A stretch of 38,041 bases of DNA, taken from assembly GCF_013449685.1 (NCBI RefSeq), contig NZ_JACDSF010000031.1, forward strand, positions 78,224 through 116,264, written 5' to 3'. Positions 1-9,911 of the stretch are shown in pieces. The notes under the pieces were generated by a model. That model ran no database searches. It had not been told where the DNA came from and saw only the letters and a list, made by a program, of their open reading frames with translations. The stretch comes from Pectobacterium brasiliense. GTDB taxonomy: Bacteria; Pseudomonadota; Gammaproteobacteria; Enterobacterales; Enterobacteriaceae. Positions within the stretch are counted from its first letter, which is position 1, and every line of letters starts with the position of its first letter. The position numbers and the translations under genes were made by a program.

Positions 1-35
1 CAACGCACATGCAGCTTGAAGTATGAAGGGGGAAT

Positions 36-1622
36 TTAGAATCGGCCGATGGCGGCAAATTCCTGCGATTGCACTTTAAACTGAGACATACTTTCTGCCA
101 GCAGACGCGCCTGATCTTCCAGTGAGCGCGTGGCAGCGGCGGACTCTTCTACCAGAGACGCATTTTGCTGTGCGACTTCATCCATCTGCGATACCGCAAG
201 ATTCACCTGCCCAATACCATTGCTTTGCTCACGCGTGGCCGTTGAGATCTCACGCATCAGGGATGTCACGCGCGCCACGGCGTCAGAAACGTCATTCATC
301 GTTTCACCCGCCATTTTCGCCATCACAGTACCTTCACTGACGCGACTTTGAGACTCTTCCATCAGCATTTTGATCTCTTTAGCCGATTGCGCACTGCGCT
401 GCGCCAGACTGCGGACTTCACCCGCCACCACCGCAAATCCACGCCCCTGCTCACCCGCACGTGCGGCTTCAACCGCCGCATTCAGCGCCAGAATATTGGT
501 CTGGAACGCGATGCCGTCAATCACCGCCAGAATATCGCCAATGCGTGCGGAGCTACTGGAGATCATCTGCATTTTCTCAATCATGCTCCCCACGGTTTCG
601 CTGCCTTTATTCGCAATATCGGATACATTTTGCGCCAGCGTATGCGCTTGCTCTGCACTTTCCGCATTCAGCGTCACTGTCGCGGTCAACTGCTCCATGC
701 TGGCTGCGGTTTCTTCCAACGAGGAGGCGGACTCTTCCGTACGCGCGGCTAAATGGGTATTACCGGAAGATAGCTCACGCGTACCGACGTCAATCTGCAT
801 ACCGGCATCACGGACGCGGCTCACAGCGGTTGCCAACGAATGCTGCATGGCCTTCATCGCCTGAATCAGGCGGCCAATTTCATTACCGCCGCCATCGGGA
901 ATGTGCTGAGTCAAATCACCACGGGCAATAAACTCCAGTTGACCAACCGTCTCTTCAAGCGGGGATAGGATAGAACGCTTCAATGCGACCCAAGCCGCCA
1001 ACACCAGCAACAGAACGGATACACAGACAATGCCGATGATCATCAGACGGTTGAATGCGAAGCTTTCCGCTTCTGCGAGCATGTTTTCCCCGACTTCCAG
1101 ACCGAAATCACGGAATTCGTTCGCGGCCTTATCCATATTAATGCTGAGTGGTGGTAACACGTCCTGAAACAGCACGTAATAGGCTGCAACATCGCCGAGT
1201 TTCAGCGCATCCAGCATCGGCTGCACGCCAAGATTCATGTATTGCTCGTAGTTGCTTTTAACCTCTGCCGCCATTTTAGCACCGCGCTCCGTGACGGTAC
1301 CGTAGGAAAGAAAGCGAGCCATTTCTTTGCGGGAAAGCGCCGTGTAGGCCTCTGCTCTCGCGATCGATGCATTCGCCAGATCGATTTGCCCGATGTCCAT
1401 CTGACGAGCCGCCAACGCCGCCCCTGTTCTTGCACGCAGTGAAGCGATATAGCTCCCCGCCAGCGCCGTGACTTCTTTGCCCTGAATCTTGTCGATTGTC
1501 GTCAGCGACGTAATTCCCTGCTTGATTGAGGTGATGCCAATTCCGCACACCAGCAATAACAGCAGTACCATCGTTCCTAACAAAGCAATCAAGCTCGTCT
1601 TGATTGTGATGTTTCTTAACAT
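36..1622 (-). CDS. Methyl-accepting chemotaxis protein, Tar-like (mcp1)
   Basis: Inner-membrane chemoreceptor of 528 residues that would pass ligand signals to CheA/CheW. Visible order: TM1 about residues 8-30, a periplasmic helical domain of about 160 residues of the Tar/Tsr type, TM2 about 192-214, HAMP about 215-268, then the coiled-coil signalling domain with the hairpin tip [17 protein letters not shown] (374-390). Methylation-type Glu/Gln pairs occur around [18 protein letters not shown]. The Tar/Tsr arginine pattern (R64, R69, R73) is only partly kept (R65 and R73, with Leu near position 70), so the ligand is probably not simply serine or aspartate; I cannot name it. There is no C-terminal NWETF-type CheR-binding pentapeptide. 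The Met at 1622 is preferred over an upstream one because AGGGAA precedes it and the membrane anchor begins at once. A sigma-28 promoter lies upstream. Confidence 0.93.
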   Translation of the reverse strand: MLRNITIKTSLIALLGTMVLLLLLVCGIGITSIKQGITSLTTIDKIQGKEVTALAGSYIASLRARTGAALAARQMDIGQIDLANASIARAEAYTALSRKEMARFLSYGTVTERGAKMAAEVKSNYEQYMNLGVQPMLDALKLGDVAAYYVLFQDVLPPLSINMDKAANEFRDFGLEVGENMLAEAESFAFNRLMIIGIVCVSVLLLVLAAWVALKRSILSPLEETVGQLEFIARGDLTQHIPDGGGNEIGRLIQAMKAMQHSLATAVSRVRDAGMQIDVGTRELSSGNTHLAARTEESASSLEETAASMEQLTATVTLNAESAEQAHTLAQNVSDIANKGSETVGSMIEKMQMISSSSARIGDILAVIDGIAFQTNILALNAAVEAARAGEQGRGFAVVAGEVRSLAQRSAQSAKEIKMLMEESQSRVSEGTVMAKMAGETMNDVSDAVARVTSLMREISTATREQSNGIGQVNLAVSQMDEVAQQNASLVEESAAATRSLEDQARLLAESMSQFKVQSQEFAAIGRF

Positions 1623-1697
1623 TTTTGTTTCCCTGATATTACAAATGACAAATAAATGCGGAGAAATGCTCCACATAACGTGATCCAGATCATACTC

Positions 1698-1724
1698 CTA
1701 TCGGTAGCAAGCCTGCTTTCTTTA
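1698..1724 (-). promoter_or_regulatory. Sigma-28 (FliA) promoter of mcp1
   Basis: Read on the minus strand: TAAAGAAA, 11 bases, ACCGATAG. This matches the enterobacterial flagellar sigma-28 consensus (TAAAGTTT-N11-GCCGATAA) at most positions with exact spacing, and lies about 75 bases upstream of the mcp1 start. It puts the receptor in the class III flagellar regulon. Confidence 0.78.
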
Positions 1725-1802
1725 AAGAAATTTTAGTAACGAAAGTATTTTTACTTAAACGACCCGCGCAAGCGCATCACGCCTTGCACACGCTAAAAAT
1801 CA

Positions 1803-1830
1803 GGGACATTAAACGCTTTTTGGCTATAAT
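1803..1830 (+). promoter_or_regulatory. Sigma-70 promoter of ppa
   Basis: A perfect -10 TATAAT (1825-1830) follows a GGGACA -35-like hexamer (1803-1808) at 16 bases, 40 bases before the ppa start. The strong -10 suits a constitutive housekeeping gene; the -35 assignment is weaker. Confidence 0.55.
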
Positions 1831-1870
1831 GACGGCCACGCTATTTCAGGTTTAAGAGAAGGAAACCGAC

Positions 1871-2401
1871 ATGAGTCTGAACAATGTCCCGGCGGGTAAA
1901 GATCTGCCGGAAGATATCTATGTAGTGATTGAAATTCCCGCGAACGCCGATCCGATCAAATATGAAATTGATAAAGATACCGGTGCACTGTTTGTAGACC
2001 GTTTCATGTCTACGGCCATGTTCTACCCATGCAACTACGGCTACATCAACCACACGTTGTCTCTGGATGGCGACCCGGTTGACGTTCTGGTTCCGACCCC
2101 GTATCCGTTGCAGCCTGGCTCAGTGATCCGCTGCCGTCCTGTTGGCGTGCTGAAAATGACCGACGAAGCGGGCGAAGATGCCAAGCTGGTTGCCGTTCCA
2201 CACAGCAAGCTGACCAAAGAATACGATCACATTAAAGACGTTAACGACCTGCCTGAACTGCTGCGTGCACAGATCGGCCACTTCTTTGAACACTACAAAG
2301 ATCTGGAAAAAGGCAAGTGGGTAAAAGTGGAAGGTTGGGATAACGCTGCTGCGGCGAAAGCTGAGATCGTTGCTTCCTTCGAGCGCGCGAAAAACAAATA
2401 A
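1871..2401 (+). CDS. ppa: Inorganic pyrophosphatase
   Basis: Cytoplasmic family I pyrophosphatase (176 residues, the usual length). It hydrolyses pyrophosphate to two phosphates and so pulls forward nucleic acid, amino-acyl-tRNA and other biosynthetic reactions; in enterics it is an Mg-dependent hexamer. The family signature DGDPVDVLV is at residues 66-74, with metal-binding D66, D71 and the later D103-type acidic residue region, and the KWVKVEGW segment near the C-terminus is conserved. The start is set by an AGAGAAGGAAA ribosome-binding site and the canonical N-terminus [10 protein letters not shown]. It is monocistronic: its own promoter upstream and a bidirectional hairpin terminator downstream, shared with the convergent tamA-tamB-ytfP operon. 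Confidence 0.98.
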   Translation: MSLNNVPAGKDLPEDIYVVIEIPANADPIKYEIDKDTGALFVDRFMSTAMFYPCNYGYINHTLSLDGDPVDVLVPTPYPLQPGSVIRCRPVGVLKMTDEAGEDAKLVAVPHSKLTKEYDHIKDVNDLPELLRAQIGHFFEHYKDLEKGKWVKVEGWDNAAAAKAEIVASFERAKNK

Positions 2402-2453
2402 GCGCCACACGATATGCCTTAAAGTCCTTACGGGCTCAAGATATCGCATGATC

Positions 2454-2482
2454 AAAAACACCGCCTTACGCGGTGTTTTTAT
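2454..2482. terminator. Bidirectional terminator between ppa and ytfP
   Basis: Inverted repeat ACACCGC / GCGGTGT (2458-2464 and 2470-2476) with a 5-base loop, flanked by A and T runs, so it works as a rho-independent terminator on both strands for the convergent ppa and ytfP. Confidence 0.88.
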
Positions 2483-2516
2483 TTATAGCGACCATGACTT
2501 GATTGACGACTCGTCC

Positions 2517-2876
2517 TCAAGCCCCTTCTTCATCTTCTTCGCTGCGCTTTAGCCAGTCACCACTGGCAATACGCGTCAGCCCTGCAACAGGGTGCTTATA
2601 CAGATAGATCCAGGCACTGCCCAGAGGCGTCGGAATCAGCTCACGTTGGTATTCGTGGCCGTCCCGCTTTAAGGCATCCAGTTCTGTCAAAATCGACGAA
2701 CTAATGCGATAGACCTCGCAATGGATCTCTCCATCACCGGGTACCACTGCCGGATAATGGCCGAGATCGTACAGCTCGAAACCTGCGAGCTGACAATCCC
2801 CTAACCATTGTGCATTCGTCATCCAATGACTGTTTCCCTGTTTGCGTCGTAAACTGCCGTAAACAATAATTCGCAT
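2517..2876 (-). CDS. ytfP: Gamma-glutamylcyclotransferase-fold protein YtfP
   Basis: Small cytoplasmic protein (119 residues) of the AIG2/GGCT-like fold. The N-terminal MRIIVYGSLRRKQGN carries the YGSL glycine loop that defines the fold, followed by conserved NAQWLGD and GHYPAVVPG. The segment LDALKRDGHEY replaces the acidic motif of true gamma-glutamylcyclotransferases; the E. coli protein shows the same change, so enzymatic activity is unproven and the substrate unknown. It starts 2 bases after the tamB stop and is the last gene of tamA-tamB-ytfP, the arrangement also seen in E. coli, which suggests co-expression but says little about function. The C-terminus is unusually acidic (EEDEEGA). 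Confidence 0.93.
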   Translation of the reverse strand: MRIIVYGSLRRKQGNSHWMTNAQWLGDCQLAGFELYDLGHYPAVVPGDGEIHCEVYRISSSILTELDALKRDGHEYQRELIPTPLGSAWIYLYKHPVAGLTRIASGDWLKRSEEDEEGA

Positions 2877-2878
2877 CG

Positions 2879-5800
2879 CTAGAACTCAAACTGATAGAGC
2901 ACATCTAATGCCTGACTAATTCCAGACACCGCTTCCAAGTATAGTTTTGGCATCAGGCGATAACGTAGCGTTAACGTTGCCAAAGAATCGAATATGCCAA
3001 CACCATATTTCACTTGCAGACCCGGAAGGACGTAGCCGCTGACGACAACCTGAGAATTATCGCCAACACCCTGTGTATCCAGAGCTAAATTACTTACGCC
3101 AAAGGCCTCGCCGATTTTACCCACAACTTGACCACTTTGTGCAACCCCTAAACCGACTAACATTGAGGTCATTGCCGAGCTATCTGCTCCACCGCTGTCC
3201 AAACCCTGCCCACGCAGCAGATAAGAGAGCGCTTCCTGCTGCGACATCGCCGGATCGGAGAAGACTTCCAGCTTCGGCGTCGTGGCCATGCCAGTAACAC
3301 GCACGCCAGCAATGACGTCATTCTCCGTGTTGTCTGGGTTACGAATGGCTTCGATATTCAGGATCGGCTGATCCGGCGGGCCGGAGAACAGAATCAGCCC
3401 TTTGCGGACGATCAGATCCTGCCCGTAGGCTTTAAAGCGGCCAGATGGAATATCGATCTGGCCGTTCAGCCCTAATCCGCGCTCGTCCTGAACCATTTTT
3501 AGGTCGCCCTGTAGGCGAGCCGCCAGCCCGAACGCATCCAGTTGCACATCATTCCCGACGCGGATCGTCAGGTTGCTGTTAATCGGAATCGCGGCGCTGG
3601 CTTTCTTCAACGGCTGGCGCTGGGCATCCAGCATCACTTCATCCGATGACACCGCCACCGCGCTTTCCGGCATGTCTTTAACCACAATGCGCGCCCACGG
3701 AATACTGACCGATCCGTTTAACGCGAACAACTGCGGCGTGGCTTCGAAGACCATATCCGGTGAGACATCCAGCCGCGCCATCGGCGGGATCGTCACCCGC
3801 AGCTTCTGGCCTTTCGCCGCAATGCGCGCACGCCAGGCATCAGGCTGTGACCAGTCCGCATTCCCGCCCAGGTTCAATTGCCCGTTATCCGTTTTCAGGA
3901 AGCCTTGCAGCGTTGACGACATCCCACTGAAATGCACCGCCAGCCGCCCGTTGGTCAGATCGACCGGCATCCAGTTGCCGTCAATATCCAACCGCTCCAG
4001 CACCATCTGTCCGAAGATCTGAGGACGTGCCGCATCCCCCGCCAGACGCAGGTTCGCATTCAGGATCCCCGCCGCTTTTTCTCCTTTACTCAACGCAGGG
4101 TTGAGCAGCGCCAGCGAAATCGTGTTGATCGTGACGCTGCCGCCGAGATTGCGCCGGCCCCGTGGGTCGGTTACCTGAATATCACCGCTGAAGCGTCCGT
4201 TCTCGCGAATCGCCATCAGCCAGCCGAGCTGCGCCCGCCCGCGATCGAGCACAGCATTCAACGTAAAGGTATCGAAATCAATCGGCAGCGTGTTGCCCTG
4301 CATCTGCTGGCGAACGCTGACGCCGTTACCCACTAGCGACACTTTCGCCTGCGGTAAACCTTGCCCCGCCTGCCAACTGATATCGGCACCACCGGTGAAC
4401 GTCCCGGCCAGCACGGTATCCGCCGTCAGGAAGGGTTTCAGCATGGCGAGATCGAAGCGGTTCAGTCGAATGCTCGCCTGTCCGCTCGGTCCGGCCTCAA
4501 TCGCTTTTGGTACGCAGAGCTCTGCATTCGGATTCCGCCAGCAGTGCGTGCCGATAGTAATTTTCTGCTGCGCATTCAGGTAATCCAACGCCATATCCTG
4601 CGTCAGACGCCATTCACCCACCGGCGTGTCGAAGCGGGTATTGTTCAGCGTGCCGCGCCAGCGCTGTTCCTGACGATCAAAGCTGCCCGAAAGTGCCAGT
4701 TGCCCCGCGACCGGTTCACCCTGCATATTCAGGCGAAGCTGGTGCTGCTTTTCATTGCCGCTGGCATCCAGCGTCAACAGCGCAATATTCAGGCCATCCT
4801 GCTTTAGCGCTTCAAGACGCACGGCCAGCTTGCCCTGAATCTGCTGCTCAGAGCGCACATCGCCTTCCACCCTCACACTGCTAATCGTCATCGCCTGCCA
4901 GCGCAGGCCGGACGCCGTGATATCCACCAGCATCTGCGGTTCACGCAGATTGCCACGGAGTTTGAGTGTGCCGATAGCACGCCCCACCAGACCGGGCAAC
5001 ATACCGTCCAGCGACGGCGCATTGATGTCAGCATCCAACTGCCACTTATCGCTCAGATCGCCTTTGACGTTCAGTTGGTTGCGGCCTAACGCCAGATTCA
5101 GCGCTGGAATTGTCCACTGTCCCGCCGCGTTACCGCGCAGTTCACCTCTGGCCGTGAGCTTATTCGCTTTCACGTTGCCGTCCAGACGCAGTTCCGGCAC
5201 CTGCAACTGCCAGCTACCACCATAGACGCTGCCGCGTGTCGTTATCTTGCCATCTATTTTCGCGGGCCATTCAGGCCACTGTTTCGCGGTGTTAATCCCG
5301 TTCAGCAGTAGCTCGCTGCGCCAGCTTATGGCTTTGCTCCAGTCGATAAGCGCCGTCAGGTCGGCATTCCCCTGCAATGCCGCCAACCGCAGGCGGCTTA
5401 GCGTAAACTGCTGTTCGTTACCTTTGCCATCCAGCAGCAGCGTCGCGGGGGGAATGTCCGCCCCACTCAGATCGCAGCGCAGCGACAGCGCATAGTCGGT
5501 CGCTTTGCCGTTAAAACGCAGCCTGACGTTATCAGCTTGATACTGCGTCGCGCCCGTCAGCGGCCAGCGCACGCGTCCGGTTTGCAGCGTCAACGCCAGC
5601 GGCAGCCCGGCTTCCGCCAGTTTGGTTTGCAGATCCAACTGGGCACGCTGCGGCCCAGAGAGGTTCAGCGCCACATTCAACTGTTCGCGTAGGCCACCTT
5701 CAACCGTCAGTTTCAGCTTCTCGCCTTTGATCGGATCGACGTTCAGCACGCCGTTCGCCGTCAGCGAGACGGGCCAGCTCTCGCTGAGCGTCGCTTCACC

Positions 5801-6916
5801 GCGCACATTCAGTCCGCCCTGCGGCGATTGGACGATCAGCTTGTCCAGACGCAAATGCTGTTGCTGAGTCGAGGCCTGCACGAAAAGGTTATTAATCAAC
5901 ATGTCCCGATCGCCCGTCAGCCGCAGCTGTTCACCGTGAATCTCGACAATATTCAGATCCAACGGCAGCGTGAACTGGGGTAAATCAGGTAATAGCGGTT
6001 TGGAGAATAGCTCGATCAGGCGTTCACCTAGCGGTTGTTCAGGCACGGCAGGCTTGTCAGAGGTGCTACCCGTTTTGGATGTCGATTCCGTCGGTATCGA
6101 TGTCGTGGTAGTCGCTGCCGCAACCGTGTTATTTGCCTCTAGCACTTTATCGATTTGAAGCGTTTGCGATGAGCCTTGTTCCGCCGCCTCGCGTACGTTC
6201 GCCGCCGTTTCTTTGATGACGGATGCCATTTCGGCCGCCGTCACTTTGCCATCTTCCAGCACACTAACCGGCGTTTTTGGCAAGGCCACCAGCAGCGCAC
6301 TAATTTTGGTCGGCAGCAGCGTCAGCGTGCGCCCTTCCCACTGCATTCCCGTACGGAATTCGCCCAGTGAAATCGCCGTGTCATCGACGGTAACCTGAAC
6401 GCTGTTGAGTACCATCTGACGCAGAGAAATAGGGAAAGGTGCTGAGATCTCCGTGACGGGCTCTGAGGGCGGAGGTGGCTCTTCTGCCACAGGCAGGGCT
6501 TTGGTGTCCACGACGACATCCACGCGGTTCGCCGAGAGATCATTGATACATAACTGGCTTTTACGCAGGCACCCCAGCGCAAGCGACAGATGAAATTCAT
6601 CACTCTTTACCGTCACGCCCGGCATTTGGTAGCTAACATTTTTTAGCGTCAAATCACGCCAGCCGCCGCTTACGCTGGCAATGTCCAGCCCCGGCACCAC
6701 CCGTGTTGCGGTATTCAGCAACAGATGCAGACCTGGTGTGGTTCCTACCAGCAGACCCAGCCCAACAATAAGCAGCAATAAGAAAGCGACAAACCCAATG
6801 CCGACCCTTTTCCACCCGCGCCCTTTTCGTACTGGCGTCGCCGGCGCGTTACCCTGCGCGACGTTTTCTTCTGTTACCGGATCCTGGGCTTTTTTCTCGT
6901 TTTTCTCATCCATCAT
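2879..6916 (-). CDS. tamB: Translocation and assembly module protein TamB
   Basis: AsmA-like inner-membrane-anchored protein (1345 residues) that spans the periplasm. With TamA it supports assembly of some outer-membrane proteins, and the family also acts in anterograde phospholipid transport. A hydrophilic N-terminus precedes one TM anchor (about 38-58). A very long beta-rich region follows and ends in the DUF490 domain (last ~350 residues, ending DVLYQFEF). It is about 85 residues longer than E. coli TamB (about 1259); a low-complexity Pro/Thr/Ser-rich stretch near residues 260-295 and a Pro/Glu run near 140 account for part of this. The ATG overlaps the tamA stop in an ATGA, so translation is probably coupled. 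Two adjacent Met codons open the frame; either could start. Confidence 0.96.
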   Translation of the reverse strand: MMDEKNEKKAQDPVTEENVAQGNAPATPVRKGRGWKRVGIGFVAFLLLLIVGLGLLVGTTPGLHLLLNTATRVVPGLDIASVSGGWRDLTLKNVSYQMPGVTVKSDEFHLSLALGCLRKSQLCINDLSANRVDVVVDTKALPVAEEPPPPSEPVTEISAPFPISLRQMVLNSVQVTVDDTAISLGEFRTGMQWEGRTLTLLPTKISALLVALPKTPVSVLEDGKVTAAEMASVIKETAANVREAAEQGSSQTLQIDKVLEANNTVAAATTTTSIPTESTSKTGSTSDKPAVPEQPLGERLIELFSKPLLPDLPQFTLPLDLNIVEIHGEQLRLTGDRDMLINNLFVQASTQQQHLRLDKLIVQSPQGGLNVRGEATLSESWPVSLTANGVLNVDPIKGEKLKLTVEGGLREQLNVALNLSGPQRAQLDLQTKLAEAGLPLALTLQTGRVRWPLTGATQYQADNVRLRFNGKATDYALSLRCDLSGADIPPATLLLDGKGNEQQFTLSRLRLAALQGNADLTALIDWSKAISWRSELLLNGINTAKQWPEWPAKIDGKITTRGSVYGGSWQLQVPELRLDGNVKANKLTARGELRGNAAGQWTIPALNLALGRNQLNVKGDLSDKWQLDADINAPSLDGMLPGLVGRAIGTLKLRGNLREPQMLVDITASGLRWQAMTISSVRVEGDVRSEQQIQGKLAVRLEALKQDGLNIALLTLDASGNEKQHQLRLNMQGEPVAGQLALSGSFDRQEQRWRGTLNNTRFDTPVGEWRLTQDMALDYLNAQQKITIGTHCWRNPNAELCVPKAIEAGPSGQASIRLNRFDLAMLKPFLTADTVLAGTFTGGADISWQAGQGLPQAKVSLVGNGVSVRQQMQGNTLPIDFDTFTLNAVLDRGRAQLGWLMAIRENGRFSGDIQVTDPRGRRNLGGSVTINTISLALLNPALSKGEKAAGILNANLRLAGDAARPQIFGQMVLERLDIDGNWMPVDLTNGRLAVHFSGMSSTLQGFLKTDNGQLNLGGNADWSQPDAWRARIAAKGQKLRVTIPPMARLDVSPDMVFEATPQLFALNGSVSIPWARIVVKDMPESAVAVSSDEVMLDAQRQPLKKASAAIPINSNLTIRVGNDVQLDAFGLAARLQGDLKMVQDERGLGLNGQIDIPSGRFKAYGQDLIVRKGLILFSGPPDQPILNIEAIRNPDNTENDVIAGVRVTGMATTPKLEVFSDPAMSQQEALSYLLRGQGLDSGGADSSAMTSMLVGLGVAQSGQVVGKIGEAFGVSNLALDTQGVGDNSQVVVSGYVLPGLQVKYGVGIFDSLATLTLRYRLMPKLYLEAVSGISQALDVLYQFEF

Positions 6917-8754
6917 AATTCAGGCCCCAGCGCGATATAGAACTGCACATCGTTCTTCTTCTCTGCATCGCCGATCGGCATAGCAACATCGAGTTTTACC
7001 GGACCAATCGGCGAGGCCCAGCGCACGCCAACGCCCGTTCCGGTCTTGAAATTACTGCGTTTGATGTCATTCACTGCTTCACCTGAATCAACAAAAACTG
7101 CGCCCCACCATTTTCCCGTGACATTGTATTGGTATTCGAGCGAGCCGGTCGCCAGCTTGGACGCACCGGTCAGTTTGCCGTCGTTGTCGCGCGGCGAAAT
7201 AGATTTGTACTTGTACCCACGGATGCTGCGATCGCCACCGGCAAAGAAACGCAGTGAAGGCGGGACGCGGGAGAAATTATTGGTTTCAATCCAACCCAGA
7301 TTGCCGCGCGCGACAAAGCGGTGTTTATCCGCCAGCGTACGAATCCAGACGTTTTGCGCCTGAACCACGGCAAAGTCGATGTCCGAGCCCCAGGTGGTGT
7401 CGGAAATGTCGATAGAATAACGTTGCGTATCGCCCCATACCGGCATCAGCCCGCCGCGCTGGCGAGTTCGGTTAATGCTAACGCCCGGATAGATCAGCAT
7501 CGTGGTATCCGTCACGCTTGCCTGCGTAAAGTGGTCGAGACTCCAGCGCAGGTTAATAGCCCGTTGCCAACCGCTGGAGAGATCCCAATAGCGTGCCACG
7601 TTCAGCGTGGTGCCATCAGATTTGGTATCATTGAGATCTTCGCGTTTGAAACCACCTTGCAGCAGGTAATACTGCTCAAGCGGGTTCTTCAGCAAGGGGA
7701 TTTTGTAGCTAAAATCGAGTGATTGCTCCGGCGCGGACACGCTCAGGCTGCTTTCCAGACTGTGGCCCCGAGAATTCACCCAAGGCTTATTCCAGGTCGT
7801 TTTAAAGCGTGGGCCAACATCCGTGGCATAGCCGACGCCGGTCTCAATACGGTTACGGGTTCGTGGCGTCACCACGGCTTCCAGCGGCAGCACCTTATCG
7901 CTTTTCGATCGCTCGAAATCAGGTGAGACCACGACAGAATTAAACCACCCCGTCGCAGAAAGGCGGCGGTTTAACTCGCCGAGATCCTCACTGGTATAAG
8001 CATCACCTTCGTGAAACGGCACCAGATTTTGCAGATAATCATCGCGGATTTGTGCGCCCTGAAAATGAACGGCGCCGAAGCGATAGCGTTCCCCGCTGTC
8101 AAAATCGATATCCCAAAATGCTTCTTTCTCTTCCCGCATCACGCCAAGCTGGCTTTGCTGGAAGCGTGCATCGAAATAGCCTTTGCGTAATGACAAACCG
8201 TTCAACCCGCTTTTAAAGCGATCATAATCACTATGATTCAATACCGAACCAATCTCAGGACGATCGTCTTTAACCAGCTGTTGATAGTCTTTATCGTCAT
8301 GCGCACCACCACGCAAGGTGATGTTCACCCCGGCAATTTTTACCGGTTCGCCGGCCGTCACCGTCGCAATCAGTACGGGTCGCCCGCCGTTAACGGCAGG
8401 CCGAAATTCGAAACCAATCTGGGGATCGTAATAGCCGAGCGCGCGCAATCCCTGACGGATCGCTTCATCGACGCGTGAGCGGAAACGCCCATCGGCATTC
8501 ACCTCATCAACCGAAATGGTTGATAAGCGTGCCCGTACATTCTTTTGTAACTGCCCTTCCAGCCCCATGACTTGCAGACGCACATTCGCTGCCTGGCTCT
8601 CTGGGGCCAGCATCAGCAGCGCGCACATCAGGCCAAAAACCCGATATCGTGGCGCACCACAGCCAGCAAAGCTATTTTTTTGTCCTGCTATGCCTCTTTG
8701 CTCGGTAACGCTTTTTTTTCCAATGAAACTTTTCGTTGAGATGAAAATAGTCAC
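6913..8754 (-). CDS. tamA: Translocation and assembly module outer-membrane protein TamA
   Basis: Outer-membrane protein of the Omp85 family (613 residues) and partner of TamB. Visible: a signal-peptide core ([16 protein letters not shown]) cleaved before ANVRLQV, three POTRA domains to about residue 300, then a 16-strand barrel with the family loop-6 motif RSIRGYKY near residue 510 and a C-terminal ALGPEL. The start is a GTG at 8754 preceded by AGGGAG at good spacing. No usable start codon lies closer to the signal core, so the leader is about 56 residues against about 21 in E. coli; either the extension is real or a rare start codon is used. It is the first gene of tamA-tamB-ytfP. Confidence 0.95.
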   Translation of the reverse strand: MTIFISTKSFIGKKSVTEQRGIAGQKNSFAGCGAPRYRVFGLMCALLMLAPESQAANVRLQVMGLEGQLQKNVRARLSTISVDEVNADGRFRSRVDEAIRQGLRALGYYDPQIGFEFRPAVNGGRPVLIATVTAGEPVKIAGVNITLRGGAHDDKDYQQLVKDDRPEIGSVLNHSDYDRFKSGLNGLSLRKGYFDARFQQSQLGVMREEKEAFWDIDFDSGERYRFGAVHFQGAQIRDDYLQNLVPFHEGDAYTSEDLGELNRRLSATGWFNSVVVSPDFERSKSDKVLPLEAVVTPRTRNRIETGVGYATDVGPRFKTTWNKPWVNSRGHSLESSLSVSAPEQSLDFSYKIPLLKNPLEQYYLLQGGFKREDLNDTKSDGTTLNVARYWDLSSGWQRAINLRWSLDHFTQASVTDTTMLIYPGVSINRTRQRGGLMPVWGDTQRYSIDISDTTWGSDIDFAVVQAQNVWIRTLADKHRFVARGNLGWIETNNFSRVPPSLRFFAGGDRSIRGYKYKSISPRDNDGKLTGASKLATGSLEYQYNVTGKWWGAVFVDSGEAVNDIKRSNFKTGTGVGVRWASPIGPVKLDVAMPIGDAEKKNDVQFYIALGPEL

Positions 8755-8777
8755 TGAGCTCCCTGATAGATCGTTTT

Positions 8778-8806
8778 GTCGCCTAAAACCTTGTCGTCTA
8801 AAACCT
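8778..8806. repeat. Tandem 14-bp duplication upstream of tamA
   Basis: GTCGCCTAAAACCT (8778-8791) and GTCGTCTAAAACCT (8793-8806) differ at one base and are spaced 15 bp apart. They lie 24-52 bases upstream of the tamA GTG, in its likely 5' leader. On the minus strand an extended -10-like TGCTATAGG abuts the distal copy. Confidence 0.75.
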
Positions 8807-9101
8807 ATAGCATGGCTTTTATCACTTCGCCCGCCGCATTGACGGCCGTCGCTGTACGCTTACCTGACAATTCGCCACGCAGCGCCGAAATCTCCTACCA
8901 ACTTTGCATGATATTAGTGATAAATACTAATTTTCCATCTTAAGAATAGATTTTCACCTACAAACATCAATATGCGGCATTACAGATAAACATTACCTTA
9001 ACATTAAACACCATGAAGATATAAAGACAGCCCAACGCTTCTTGGTTATGCTTTCCATGAAAGCGGGTTATTTACCCAGTCTAGCTGGAGTTAACAACGT
9101 G
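8807..9101. other. AT-rich intergenic region between divergent tamA and msrA
   Basis: No gene seen. The left third is the tamA leader; the rest is AT-rich. It holds an inverted repeat ATTAGT-N7-ACTAAT at 8913-8931 that could be an operator. I could not assign an msrA -35/-10 pair with confidence. Confidence 0.5.
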
Positions 9102-9740
9102 ATGAATTCAATTGATAAAACGCAGCGGATTACGCAATCCGATGCTTTACCGGGGCGTTCCACCCCCATGCCCGTCGCCAGGTTGCATGTCGTGCATGAA
9201 CATTCCATGACGCATGTGCCAGACTCGATGTCCGTTGCGATTTTTGCGATGGGCTGCTTCTGGGGCGCGGAGCGTTTATTCTGGCAACAGCCGGGGATCT
9301 ACAGCACGGCGGCGGGTTACATTGGCGGTTACACGCCCAACCCGACCTACCGTGAAGTGTGCAGCGGGCAAACCGATCATGCCGAAGCGGTGCGTGTCGT
9401 TTTCGATCCCGCGGTGATCGGCTACGAGCAGTTGCTGCAACTGTTCTGGGAAAATCACGACCCCGCGCAGGGCATGCGTCAGGGCGGCGATATCGGTAGT
9501 CAATACCGTTCCGCTATCTATACGTTCACGCCCGAGCAGGAACAGGCGGCACAGGAAAGTCTTCAGCGCTTTCAGCAAGCAATGCGGGAAAACGGTGACG
9601 GCCGCTCCATCAGCACAGAAATCGAGCCTGCGGGTCCATTCTATTATGCGGAAGACGAGCACCAGCAATACCTGTATAAGAACCCGAACGGCTACTGTGG
9701 ATTAGGCGGTATCGGCGTCTGTCTTCCGCCTCAGCGTTGA
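9102..9740 (+). CDS. msrA: Peptide methionine sulfoxide reductase MsrA
   Basis: Cytoplasmic enzyme (212 residues, same as E. coli) that reduces free and protein-bound methionine-S-sulfoxide using thioredoxin, repairing oxidative damage. The GCFWG active-site motif is at residues 51-55 (catalytic Cys52), and the recycling cysteines Cys199 and Cys207 lie in the C-terminal [24 protein letters not shown] and the [13 protein letters not shown] region match the family. The reading frame is open 20 codons further upstream, but GGAG at 9087-9090 and the family N-terminus support the ATG at 9102; the GTG just before it (9099) is also possible. It stands alone, divergent from tamA and upstream of paeA, as in E. 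coli. Confidence 0.97.
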   Translation: MNSIDKTQRITQSDALPGRSTPMPVARLHVVHEHSMTHVPDSMSVAIFAMGCFWGAERLFWQQPGIYSTAAGYIGGYTPNPTYREVCSGQTDHAEAVRVVFDPAVIGYEQLLQLFWENHDPAQGMRQGGDIGSQYRSAIYTFTPEQEQAAQESLQRFQQAMRENGDGRSISTEIEPAGPFYYAEDEHQQYLYKNPNGYCGLGGIGVCLPPQR

Positions 9741-9765
9741 CCACTGGCGGTAATTTCACCGCTCC

Positions 9766-9774
9766 TGCTATAAT
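9766..9774 (+). promoter_or_regulatory. Extended -10 promoter of paeA
   Basis: TGC directly followed by a perfect TATAAT (9769-9774), an extended -10 element, with no good -35 at 17 bases. An inverted repeat AACTGGGC/GCCCAGTT (about 9782-9805) lies just downstream in the leader. Confidence 0.5.
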
Positions 9775-9911
9775 GCGTCCGAACTGGGCAACACGTAGCC
9801 CAGTTATAGCCTTCAATAATGATCATAATGTGTTCATTTTAATGTGTTCACTTTTCTGAGCATCGCTGTGCCAATTTCGGTTTATGCAAAAACTTACCTA
9901 AAGTAAAAACT

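Noticed and set aside
9780-9806. Inverted repeat after msrA (AACTGGGC/GCCCAGTT) as msrA terminator
   Set aside because: No T run follows on either strand and it lies downstream of the paeA extended -10, so it is more likely part of the paeA leader.
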